Position numbers and translations under genes: made by a program. The notes below the pieces were generated by a model. That model saw only the letters and a program-made list of their open reading frames with translations. It searched no databases and was not told the DNA's origin. Shown in pieces: positions 1-5,833 of a stretch of 5,934 bases of DNA. Numbering within the stretch: the stretch's first letter is position 1; the number at the start of each line of letters is the position of its first letter. The stretch comes from Alphaproteobacteria bacterium (GTDB lineage Bacteria; Pseudomonadota; Alphaproteobacteria; Rickettsiales; UBA8987), in NCBI GenBank assembly GCA_003531345.1, contig DQGZ01000088.1, forward strand, positions 1 through 5,934, read 5' to 3'.

Positions 1-16
1 TGTGCTCTTCCGATCT
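1..16. other. Residual Illumina adapter sequence
   Basis: The first 16 bases, TGTGCTCTTCCGATCT, are identical to the 3' end of the standard Illumina TruSeq read-2 adapter. A chance match of 16 bases exactly at a window edge is very unlikely. They should be treated as untrimmed library sequence, not as part of the organism, and the real DNA starts at about base 17. It follows that this edge is probably an assembled contig end, so what lies upstream of pyrB is unknown. Confidence 0.93.
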
Positions 17-48
17 CCATGTCATCTGATTTTCGTGGTTTTTTTATT

Positions 49-151
49 GTCTAGGCAACTATGGCATTATAAACTATAACCCCCTTTGGTTCAAGCTTTT
101 GTTTTTTAGGTTTTTCTTGCCTAAACTTAAGAGATTCTTAGTTGCCTAGGC
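49..151. repeat. Spaced inverted repeat upstream of pyrB
   Basis: CTAGGCAACTA at 51-61 is the exact reverse complement of TAGTTGCCTAG at 139-149. With one G-T wobble the arms extend to 49-61 and 139-151, and the loop is 77 bases. The core TTGCCT recurs in direct orientation at 117-122, 142-147 and 172-177, and once inverted at 53-58. Inside the loop a smaller stem is possible (TTTAGG 105-110 with CCTAAA 120-125). The repeat lies upstream of the predicted pyrB transcription start, so it would act as a DNA site (paired operator), as part of an upstream transcript, or be a remnant of a small mobile repeat. The sequence does not decide between these. Confidence 0.6.
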
Positions 152-152
152 C

Positions 153-170
153 AAACAATTTTATTTGTTT
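153..170. repeat. A/T-rich dyad next to the pyrB -35 box
   Basis: AAACAA (153-158) and TTGTTT (165-170) form a perfect 6-bp dyad around a 6-base centre, ending one base before the putative -35 hexamer. The position is right for a regulator binding site, but A/T-rich dyads of this size arise often by chance in such DNA. The stem has too little GC to be a convincing intrinsic terminator. No specific regulator can be named. Confidence 0.3.
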
Positions 171-171
171 C

Positions 172-200
172 TTGCCTTGTGATATTTTTTAAGGTATAAA
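172..200 (+). promoter_or_regulatory. Predicted sigma70 promoter for pyrB operon
   Basis: TTGCCT (172-177; four of six match TTGACA) and TATAAA (195-200; five of six match TATAAT) are separated by the ideal 17 bases. Transcription would begin near 206-208, leaving a leader of only about 13 bases before the pyrB ATG at 220. This agrees with the absence of a Shine-Dalgarno sequence there. The -35 hexamer is one of the TTGCCT copies that recur in the upstream inverted repeat, so a protein recognizing that motif could compete with RNA polymerase. No other promoter of this quality was noticed further downstream, but downstream regions were not searched exhaustively. Confidence 0.6.
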
Positions 201-219
201 CCGCACTCAAAAATACTGC

Positions 220-1146
220 ATGACTGGTTCATATAAGTTTAAACACAAGCACCTTCTGGATATAAAAACCCTCAGCCGTTCTGATATTGAGCACATATTA
301 AGCCTTTCTGAGAAATACATCAAGCAGCCCAACAAGCCTATTAAGAAAAGCAATATTCTTGAAGGTAAAACTCTGATTAACCTGTTCTTTGAAAACTCTA
401 CCCGCACTAGAACCAGTTTTGAACTGGCTGGTAAGCGTTTGGGGGTAGATGTTATAAATATGGACGTTGATACTTCATCCGCTAAAAAAGGTGAAACATT
501 GATAGATACGGCGCTAACCCTAAACGCAATGCACCCAGATTTCATAGTGATAAGGCATAGTGAAAGCGGTGCGCCAGAATTACTCTCCCAGAAATTAAAT
601 TGCAGCGTAATAAACGCAGGTGATGGCTGGAACGCTCACCCAACGCAAGCCCTGCTGGATGCACTTACCATAAAGAGGAATGTGGGTAGTTTTAAGAATT
701 TACAAGTGGTTATAGCGGGGGATATTCTGCATAGCAGGGTTGCCCGCTCCAATATACAATTGTTAAATAAAATGGGTGCAAAGGTGAAAGTTGCAGCGCC
801 ACGCACTTTGCTGCCAAGCGGCATAGAAAAGCTTGGTGTTGAGGTGTTTGATAACCTTGATGATGCGATTGTGGATGCTGATATAGTTATGATGCTGAGA
901 TTGCAGAAGGAGCGCATGAGCGGTGCATTCATACCATCTGGTCGTGAATATTTTTATTATTTCGGGCTAGATGAGCGTAAGCTTAAAAAAGCCAAGAAAA
1001 ATGTTTTTGTAATGCATCCAGGGCCAATAAATAGAGGTGTAGAAATAGCCAGTGAAATAGCGGATGATATCAACCACTCACTAATATTACAGCAGGTGGA
1101 AATGGGTGTGTGTGTAAGGCAGGCTATATTGGAGGCTTTAGTATGA
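220..1146 (+). CDS. pyrB: Aspartate carbamoyltransferase catalytic subunit
   Basis: This cytoplasmic enzyme joins carbamoyl phosphate and L-aspartate to make N-carbamoyl-aspartate, the committed step of de novo pyrimidine synthesis. The 308-residue length is normal for the family. The carbamoyl-phosphate loop STRTRTSFE is at residues 60-68, the SSAKKGET loop at 86-93, HPTQALLDA at 140-148, GDILHSRVARSN at 167-178, LRLQKER at 226-232 and HPGPINRG at 266-273. All expected binding residues appear intact, so the protein should be active. ATG 220 is the only sensible start: the frame is closed by a stop at 190-192 and has no ATG, GTG or TTG in between. There is no clear ribosome binding site, which fits the very short predicted leader. 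The stop codon overlaps the next gene's ATG by 4 bp. No pyrI regulatory subunit is present; in classes without PyrI, PyrB usually assembles with a dihydroorotase or dihydroorotase-like partner. Confidence 0.97.
   Translation: MTGSYKFKHKHLLDIKTLSRSDIEHILSLSEKYIKQPNKPIKKSNILEGKTLINLFFENSTRTRTSFELAGKRLGVDVINMDVDTSSAKKGETLIDTALTLNAMHPDFIVIRHSESGAPELLSQKLNCSVINAGDGWNAHPTQALLDALTIKRNVGSFKNLQVVIAGDILHSRVARSNIQLLNKMGAKVKVAAPRTLLPSGIEKLGVEVFDNLDDAIVDADIVMMLRLQKERMSGAFIPSGREYFYYFGLDERKLKKAKKNVFVMHPGPINRGVEIASEIADDINHSLILQQVEMGVCVRQAILEALV
1131..1135 (+). promoter_or_regulatory. Strong ribosome binding site for the PyrC-like gene
   Basis: GGAGG lies seven bases before ATG 1143 and sits inside the last codons of pyrB. 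It is the clearest Shine-Dalgarno sequence among the gene starts examined and decides the start of the next gene. It favours ATG 1143 over GTG 1110 further upstream and over ATG 1200, although the dihydroorotase homology itself only begins near 1200. Confidence 0.8.
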
Positions 1147-2474
1147 AAAATAGTCCAAAATTTTATCACCCGAAGCAATATGAGGGCAAGCAGCAAGCTA
1201 TGCACTTCATAAATGCCATAATAATTGACCCCGAAACTGGCTATGAAGGAAAAGGTGAGTTGTTAGTTGAAGATGGTATAATTAAAGAATTTTCAAAAAC
1301 TAAAATAACAAAACTAGCTAAAAACTGCCAAAAAATTGACTGCGGTGGTAAAATTATAGCGCCAGCGTTGGTAGATGCGCAAGTACATACTGGTGAGCCA
1401 GGCGGTAATTATAAAGAGAAGATAGAAGATACATCAAGGGCAGCAGTAGCGGGTGGTGTTGGTACCATTGCGCTGATGCCAAACACGGAGCCATGCGTGG
1501 ATTCAACATCAATGGTAGAATTCATAAAGAACCGTGCGGCAGAAAAATCATATTGTGATGTTGCAATATTTGCAGCCGCAACAAGCAATATGGAGGGAAA
1601 AAACCTAACCGAAATGGGCTTGCTTAAAAAAGCAGGGGTAAAAGGTTTTACAGACGCAAATAACTATATTCAAGATACACTGGTATTTAAAAGAGTGTGT
1701 GAATATGCCCGCAATTTTAATATGCTGGTTGCACAAACTCCTCTGGATAGTTACTTAAGCTCAAATGGCATAATAAATGAAGGTGAAATATCAGCTCGCC
1801 TTGGTGTTGCTGGTATAAACAGTGTGGCAGAAAAAATTGCATTGCAAAGAGACCTCGCAATAGCAGATATAACTAATGTTCGTTACCATGCATATAACGT
1901 CTCAACTGAAGATTCAGTGGAGATATTAAAAAATAATAAAAACAAAAATATATCATCATCAACCTCAGTGAACCATATATCACTAACTGAAGATGAGGCG
2001 CTGAACTATAGAACATTTGCAAAGATACAGCCGCCGCTAAAAACTAATAAAGATAGAAAAGCGGTAATAAAAGCTCTGAGAGATGGGGTGATTGATTTTA
2101 TTGCAAGCAAGCATGCAGCCAAGTCAGAGGATCAGAAGCGCCACCCTCTCTCCTCAGCGGAGTTTGGTGCGGTAGGTCTAGAGACATTCTTTGCAGCAAC
2201 TTATACCATATTATCACAAAATCGCTTCAAACTGGCTGATATATTCCGTCTAGTGTCATTAAATCCCGCAAAATTCCTTGGTTTTAAGAATAAAGGCGCT
2301 ATAAAGAAAGGAAATGTTGCAGATTTGATAGTAATAGATATAAATAATGAATACGTCCTAACTAGAGATATGTTGTCAGGCAAGGGGGTTAACACTCCGT
2401 TTGATGGCAAAAACTTGAAAGGAAAAATAATACAAACATATATTTCAGGCAGGTTGGTTTATGAAAATGAATAG
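1143..2474 (+). CDS. pyrC: Dihydroorotase-like protein, probably non-catalytic (PyrC')
   Basis: This 443-residue protein has the amidohydrolase fold of type I dihydroorotases: an N-terminal INAIIIDPETG strand region (23-33), the VHTGEPGG segment (81-88), GGVGTIALMPNTEP (104-117), GFTDANN (168-174), TFAKIQPPLK (291-300), FGAVGLET (341-348) and a C-terminal VADLIVID/NTPFDGK closing sandwich (392-423). Several metal and catalytic positions are changed. The HxH pair reads Q80-V-H82, the later histidines align with T199 and N252, and the aspartate of SDHAPH is K323. D171 is kept. By family knowledge such proteins do not hydrolyse dihydroorotate but help assemble PyrB, as PyrC' does in Pseudomonas; many alphaproteobacteria carry a similar degenerate gene next to pyrB. 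A true dihydroorotase would then be encoded elsewhere. ATG 1143 overlaps the pyrB stop as ATGA, implying translational coupling and matched amounts. The first 19 residues (before M20) extend beyond the usual family start. The gene's 3' end overlaps the next one by 14 bp. Confidence 0.88.
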   Translation: MKNSPKFYHPKQYEGKQQAMHFINAIIIDPETGYEGKGELLVEDGIIKEFSKTKITKLAKNCQKIDCGGKIIAPALVDAQVHTGEPGGNYKEKIEDTSRAAVAGGVGTIALMPNTEPCVDSTSMVEFIKNRAAEKSYCDVAIFAAATSNMEGKNLTEMGLLKKAGVKGFTDANNYIQDTLVFKRVCEYARNFNMLVAQTPLDSYLSSNGIINEGEISARLGVAGINSVAEKIALQRDLAIADITNVRYHAYNVSTEDSVEILKNNKNKNISSSTSVNHISLTEDEALNYRTFAKIQPPLKTNKDRKAVIKALRDGVIDFIASKHAAKSEDQKRHPLSSAEFGAVGLETFFAATYTILSQNRFKLADIFRLVSLNPAKFLGFKNKGAIKKGNVADLIVIDINNEYVLTRDMLSGKGVNTPFDGKNLKGKIIQTYISGRLVYENE

Positions 2475-3303
2475 AATAGCGGTGTTACTGGCATTTACTG
2501 CTTTAAGCGCGTCCTCGGTTTTAGCGCAGGATGCTTCACAGCCACTGGTAACTCAGGGTATAAGTGAGGGAACTCAGTCTTTTGACTCATCCGCTCAGTT
2601 GAATGCGCAGCCAACTCCACCAGTAATGCAGCCTGTTGAAGCTCAGGTGCAGCCAGTGCCTGCTGCTGTTCAGCCAGTAAGTAATGTGGCAAGAAAAGTC
2701 ATTAGGCAGGCAAGGAATTATGTTTTTCCTTCTTCAGCACCTAAAAGTATGAGCAGCACCTACAAGCAGGACGTTTCAAAGCCATTTAATGAGAAGGTGG
2801 GTGAGTATCAACCAGTTGACTACCGCTCATCTGGTAATAATCCTACGTCATCTGCAACATATATATCTGATACTCAGGTAACAACATCTGGGGCAGCTTC
2901 TAATATTCAGCAATATAGAAATAACCGGAGTGCAGGCTTGGGTTATGTTGCAACCCCTGGTAAGTCTGAAAATTTTGAGGTGGTTAACCCTAATGTTAGC
3001 GCTACTTCAACAACCAACCCTATAGCTACTAAAAATGCAGATTACAGGGATGGTGGTTCTGCGCCAACACAGCCAGTCAGCCGTTTGACTATTTTCCCCT
3101 CCAGTGGTTCAAAAGTTATTCGTGAAGATATTAGACAGCCCTCACTAGGTGAACAAAAGGTTGAGCAGCCTGCTGCGCCAGATAATTACTGGCGAAATCC
3201 TAACCAAAGACCATATGATGGTCAGGTTGGAAATGGCGGTGCCAGCAGAGACATAAACCCTGTTAGTAAAGGGTCCTTTTTTTTTTCAAGCAGATCAGAA
3301 TAA
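2461..3303 (+). CDS. N-terminal part of split TolC-type protein (signal peptide plus disordered extension)
   Basis: This 280-residue frame starts with a clear Sec signal peptide: MKMNR, a hydrophobic stretch (residues 6-20), and probable cleavage after A22 (VLA/QDAS). The mature part has no recognisable domain. It is rich in P, S, Q, N and T, with QPV repeated near 57-73, and is probably disordered. Two similar stretches, VFPSSAPK (88-95) and IFPSSGSK (212-219), hint at degenerate internal repeats. The frame ends at TAA 3301-3303, shortly after a run of ten T (3277-3286). Deleting one T continues without a stop into the TolC frame, and the added residues (QADQNNQN...) have the same composition, so this is best read as the 5' portion of one 818-residue gene (2461-4918). 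If expressed as written, it would be a short exported low-complexity protein. AGG lies seven bases before ATG 2461; ATG 2467 is an alternative start. It overlaps the PyrC-like gene by 14 bp. Confidence 0.75.
   Translation: MKMNRIAVLLAFTALSASSVLAQDASQPLVTQGISEGTQSFDSSAQLNAQPTPPVMQPVEAQVQPVPAAVQPVSNVARKVIRQARNYVFPSSAPKSMSSTYKQDVSKPFNEKVGEYQPVDYRSSGNNPTSSATYISDTQVTTSGAASNIQQYRNNRSAGLGYVATPGKSENFEVVNPNVSATSTTNPIATKNADYRDGGSAPTQPVSRLTIFPSSGSKVIREDIRQPSLGEQKVEQPAAPDNYWRNPNQRPYDGQVGNGGASRDINPVSKGSFFFSSRSE
3277..3286 (+). repeat. T10 homopolymer at the tolC frame break
   Basis: Ten consecutive T encode the FFF of the upstream frame and then throw reading into a stop 15 bases later. The upstream frame closes at 3301-3303 and the downstream frame is closed by TAA at 3254-3256, so the shift must occur between 3257 and 3303. 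This run is the only obvious slip site there. Nine T would give GSFFFQADQNN and join both frames. It is the longest single-base run I saw in the window. Confidence 0.85.
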
Positions 3304-3337
3304 CCAAAATATAAACACAGAATCAGTTCCAAGAAGT

Positions 3338-4918
3338 ATGTATTCAGGGCAGGTTGCTGCTTCACCTTATGATGGGGGGGGCTCATCAGTTGTGGTTCGC
3401 CCTTTAGGCGTAGCCTCAAACAATGTTCCAGAATTTATTCGGGATGAAGCTTTACTTGGTGATGAATCAAAATCTCTAGTTGAAGTAAAACCATTTAAAC
3501 CTCAAAGTAACAAAGTAGCTGGTTTATCAAGTGAAAATAGCAGGCAGGCAGTTGACCGTGAAATTTCTGTAAGCCAAAATAAAATTATAAAAAGAACTGG
3601 CAGTACAGAAAAACAATCATTCCAAAATTATCGCAGTGTTGGTGGTATGGAATATTATCTGGCAGAAGCTTATAAGAATAACCCAGAAATAAATGCAGCA
3701 AGGGCTCAGTTAAAGGCGGCTGACGAAGCTTTGCCACAGGCTTATTCAGGCTTTTTACCTGACCTAAGCTATAATCTGAACAATACTTATACAAAGTCAG
3801 GTTTCCAAAATTCTTCAACCCGTGAGAAATTTTATACTAATGGCAACTCCCTTGAGTTAAGGCAGGAATTATTTGGTGGTGGTGAAAGTACTTATGCAAT
3901 TAAAGCTGCCCTTGATAGAAGGGACGCCGCAGAAAGTCAGATGAAATTCATAGAGCAAAGATTTTTTCAGGAAGCCATATCCGCATATGTGAATACAATA
4001 TTTTCTAACAAAATATATGATCTGGCGAAGAAAAATGAAAAAACCTTAGAAGAGCAATTAGTTTCAACTCGTCAGCGTTATGTAGTGGGTGATGCAACCA
4101 AAACAGACGTTGCACAATCAGAAAGCAGATATGCAACCGCAAGGTCAAATACAATGCAGGCTTATAATGATTCGGTTATTGCTCGTTCAAACTTTAAAAG
4201 AATATTCTTGAAAGAAGTTCCTAGCAATCTCCAGATGCCAACTAATCTGCCTGAAATTCCTGATTCATTAAGCAAGGCTTTTAGTAATGCTGCAAAAAGT
4301 AACCCTGAATTGAAAAGGTTTGCCTCTGAAAAGTCTCAGCGTGAGAATGAGGTTGAGCAGGCAAAAGCCCAGCTTTATCCTCAGATTGATGCGGTTGCTT
4401 CAATGAGTGAAAGAGAGTCGGTAACGGGAACTAACCTTTTTGCAACTGATCAAGATTCAGTTACACTGAATGTTACAATACCTATATATGATGGTGGTTT
4501 AACCTATTCTCGTGTGCGTGAAACGCAAGACAGGCGCAGGCAGGCAGGGTTTGCTTATGAGGGACAGAAAAACATCTTAAGGGATAATATTGAGCGTGCA
4601 TGGCAGCAGGTGGAATATACTACGAAAAATATCCAGCTTTCTAAGGAGTCTTTAGTCGCAGCGGAATTTGCAGTTCAAGGTATAAGAGAGGAACAGAAGG
4701 AAGGTGCAAGGCTTATACAGGATATTCTTGATGCTGAAAGAGAAAGGTTTCAGGCAGAAATTTCATATGCCAGGGCAATACGTGATAGTGTTCTTTCAAT
4801 ATATAACCTGAAAAACACAATCGGAGAATTAACTGCAAGTGAGTTAAATTTACCTGTTGCAAATTATGATACAAAAGAGCATTTTGAAAAGACCAAGTTC
4901 AAATTTTTTGGTTACTAA
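3338..4918 (+). CDS. tolC: TolC-family outer-membrane efflux channel (C-terminal part of split gene)
   Basis: TolC proteins form trimeric outer-membrane beta-barrels with a long periplasmic helical tunnel, serving type I secretion and drug efflux with an inner-membrane transporter and an adaptor. From ATG 3338 the product has 526 residues, but the domain begins only near residue 103 (GGMEYYLAEAYKNNPEI). Two structural repeats are visible: the first with AARAQLKAADEALPQAYSG (120-138), LRQELFGGGES (174-184) and RYVVGDATKTDVAQSESR (247-264), the second from SNPELKRFASEKSQRENEVE (321-340) through IPIYDGGLTYSRVRE (381-395) to a long helix ending ELNLPVANYD (502-511). The tail YDTKEHF...FFGY resembles alphaproteobacterial TolC ends. 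From ATG 3338 there is no signal peptide and no good ribosome binding site, although an outer-membrane protein needs export. The frame is open from 3257, and the missing signal peptide lies in the frame at 2461, so ATG 3338 is probably not a real start. No transporter or adaptor gene is visible nearby. The gap to the next gene is 12 bp. Confidence 0.9.
   Translation: MYSGQVAASPYDGGGSSVVVRPLGVASNNVPEFIRDEALLGDESKSLVEVKPFKPQSNKVAGLSSENSRQAVDREISVSQNKIIKRTGSTEKQSFQNYRSVGGMEYYLAEAYKNNPEINAARAQLKAADEALPQAYSGFLPDLSYNLNNTYTKSGFQNSSTREKFYTNGNSLELRQELFGGGESTYAIKAALDRRDAAESQMKFIEQRFFQEAISAYVNTIFSNKIYDLAKKNEKTLEEQLVSTRQRYVVGDATKTDVAQSESRYATARSNTMQAYNDSVIARSNFKRIFLKEVPSNLQMPTNLPEIPDSLSKAFSNAAKSNPELKRFASEKSQRENEVEQAKAQLYPQIDAVASMSERESVTGTNLFATDQDSVTLNVTIPIYDGGLTYSRVRETQDRRRQAGFAYEGQKNILRDNIERAWQQVEYTTKNIQLSKESLVAAEFAVQGIREEQKEGARLIQDILDAERERFQAEISYARAIRDSVLSIYNLKNTIGELTASELNLPVANYDTKEHFEKTKFKFFGY
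3374..3381 (+). repeat. G8 homopolymer in the TolC extension
   Basis: Eight consecutive G encode the DGGG segment (residues 12-15 of the 3338 frame) about 90 bases after the T10 run. Long G runs are rare in DNA of this composition and are prone to slippage. In the given sequence it keeps the TolC frame intact, so it does not explain the frame break, but it is a second place where the frame could change. Confidence 0.7.
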
Positions 4919-4930
4919 AATTTTTATAAA

Positions 4931-5833
4931 ATGTTCAAGCGAAAAAAAAACAGCAATCAGGAACAGCCTCAGGAAGACAGCGTTGACAGTATTTTAAGTA
5001 AAATTAAAAATGTTGTCTCAGGAAAGGAAAATGTAAAGATAGATGATGAGGATGTCACTTCAAAAAGAAGGCAGGTCAAGGAGGTTGTTGAAGAGGAAGA
5101 ACCTTTGGAGTTAACTGAGATAGTAGGCGGTGATGAAACTAATGAGAATAATGAAGCGGTTGAAGAGGCTTCTATTCTTGAGAAAATTTTAGAAGGGCTT
5201 TCTCCAGAAAATCTTGAAACTACATCTTCTGAAACTTCAGAGCAGGCTAATGTCGAAGAAGAAGGCTTTGTTGATGTTTTAAAGCAGATAGATGAAGAGT
5301 TTGAGGCAAGTAATCTGCAAATTGATACGCCTGACGAAGCTATTACATCTGGTAATGTTGCAGAAGAGGTTCTGGAAGTTACAAGTGTTACCCAAAATAT
5401 AATTGAAGAAACTAATTTTGATATAGAATCAGAGCTTGCCAAAAATAATCTTGAAGATGAAATAGTTGAAGATAGTATCGGTGAGGTAATGGAAGAAGAA
5501 CTGGAAAATGATGAGTTGCCTCCAGTTGTAGAGGAAAGACCAGAAATAATACAAAACCAAACAGCTAAGCAGATGGTAGAAGATATAAATGTAAAACAGG
5601 CTGTTGTTTCAGATGAAGTAGCTCTAAAAGCAACTGCTTCCATAAAACAATTGGTAGACAGTATACCAAAACCAAAAATAGACTCGCCATCTTTTGCTAG
5701 TGGTGCAACTTTGGAAGACCTAGTATTGCTATCATTAAAGCCAATGCTTAAAGAATGGCTTGATAAAAACCTTGATGTCATAGTGCGTGATATTGTTCAA
5801 AGGGAAATCAGAAAGCTTATCCCGCGTGAATAA
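4931..5833 (+). CDS. popZ: PopZ-like polar organizing protein (DUF2497)
   Basis: PopZ self-assembles into a pole-localized cytoplasmic network that anchors chromosome origins and polarity proteins in alphaproteobacteria. The C-terminal 40 residues show the DUF2497 signature: LEDLVLLSLKPMLKEWLDKN (261-280), then LDVIVRDIVQREIRKLI (281-297), the oligomerization helices. The N-terminus carries the short conserved helix, here QEDSVDSILSKIKNVVSG (14-31), corresponding to the partner-binding EEILASIRRI motif. Between them lies a very acidic, low-proline linker (about 32-205). The 300-residue length is much longer than the 177 of Caulobacter PopZ. Two further segments, SILEKILEGL (81-90) and FVDVLKQIDEEF (113-124), resemble the N-terminal helix. 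A run of nine A (4942-4950) lies within the first codons. ATG 4931 has no Shine-Dalgarno; it follows the TolC stop by 12 A/T bases, suggesting cotranscription. TolC followed by PopZ is a familiar alphaproteobacterial order, usually followed by valS, which is not seen here. Confidence 0.88.
   Translation: MFKRKKNSNQEQPQEDSVDSILSKIKNVVSGKENVKIDDEDVTSKRRQVKEVVEEEEPLELTEIVGGDETNENNEAVEEASILEKILEGLSPENLETTSSETSEQANVEEEGFVDVLKQIDEEFEASNLQIDTPDEAITSGNVAEEVLEVTSVTQNIIEETNFDIESELAKNNLEDEIVEDSIGEVMEEELENDELPPVVEERPEIIQNQTAKQMVEDINVKQAVVSDEVALKATASIKQLVDSIPKPKIDSPSFASGATLEDLVLLSLKPMLKEWLDKNLDVIVRDIVQREIRKLIPRE

Noticed and set aside
17..54. Short frame from ATG 19 to TAG 52-54 as a leader peptide or the tail of an upstream gene
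   Set aside because: Only 11 codons, no ribosome binding site, and the sequence before it is adapter, so neither reading can be supported.
81..101. GGTTCAAGC resembling a tRNA T-loop
   Set aside because: The flanking bases cannot form the T stem and no acceptor or anticodon arm is present.
105..125. TTTAGG/CCTAAA hairpin as an intrinsic terminator of an upstream gene
   Set aside because: The stem is only six mostly A/T pairs and no T run follows it.
1110..1142. GTG 1110 as start of the PyrC-like gene
   Set aside because: It lies deep inside pyrB without a suitable ribosome binding site, while ATG 1143 has GGAGG seven bases upstream and the classic ATGA overlap.
3257..3303. Programmed -1 ribosomal frameshift in tolC
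   Set aside because: Joining the frames needs a +1 shift (or loss of one base, or gain of two); a -1 shift at the T run would lead into the third frame.
3304..3337. Short gap between the two tolC frames as an intergenic region with its own promoter or ribosome binding site
   Set aside because: No promoter-like boxes or Shine-Dalgarno were seen at good spacing, and the TolC frame is already open through the whole gap.
4969..5781. Long minus-strand open frame (270 codons) opposite popZ
   Set aside because: Its product is almost pure serine/threonine-rich low complexity, as expected from reading the complement of GAA/GAT-rich codons; the plus strand carries clear PopZ signatures.
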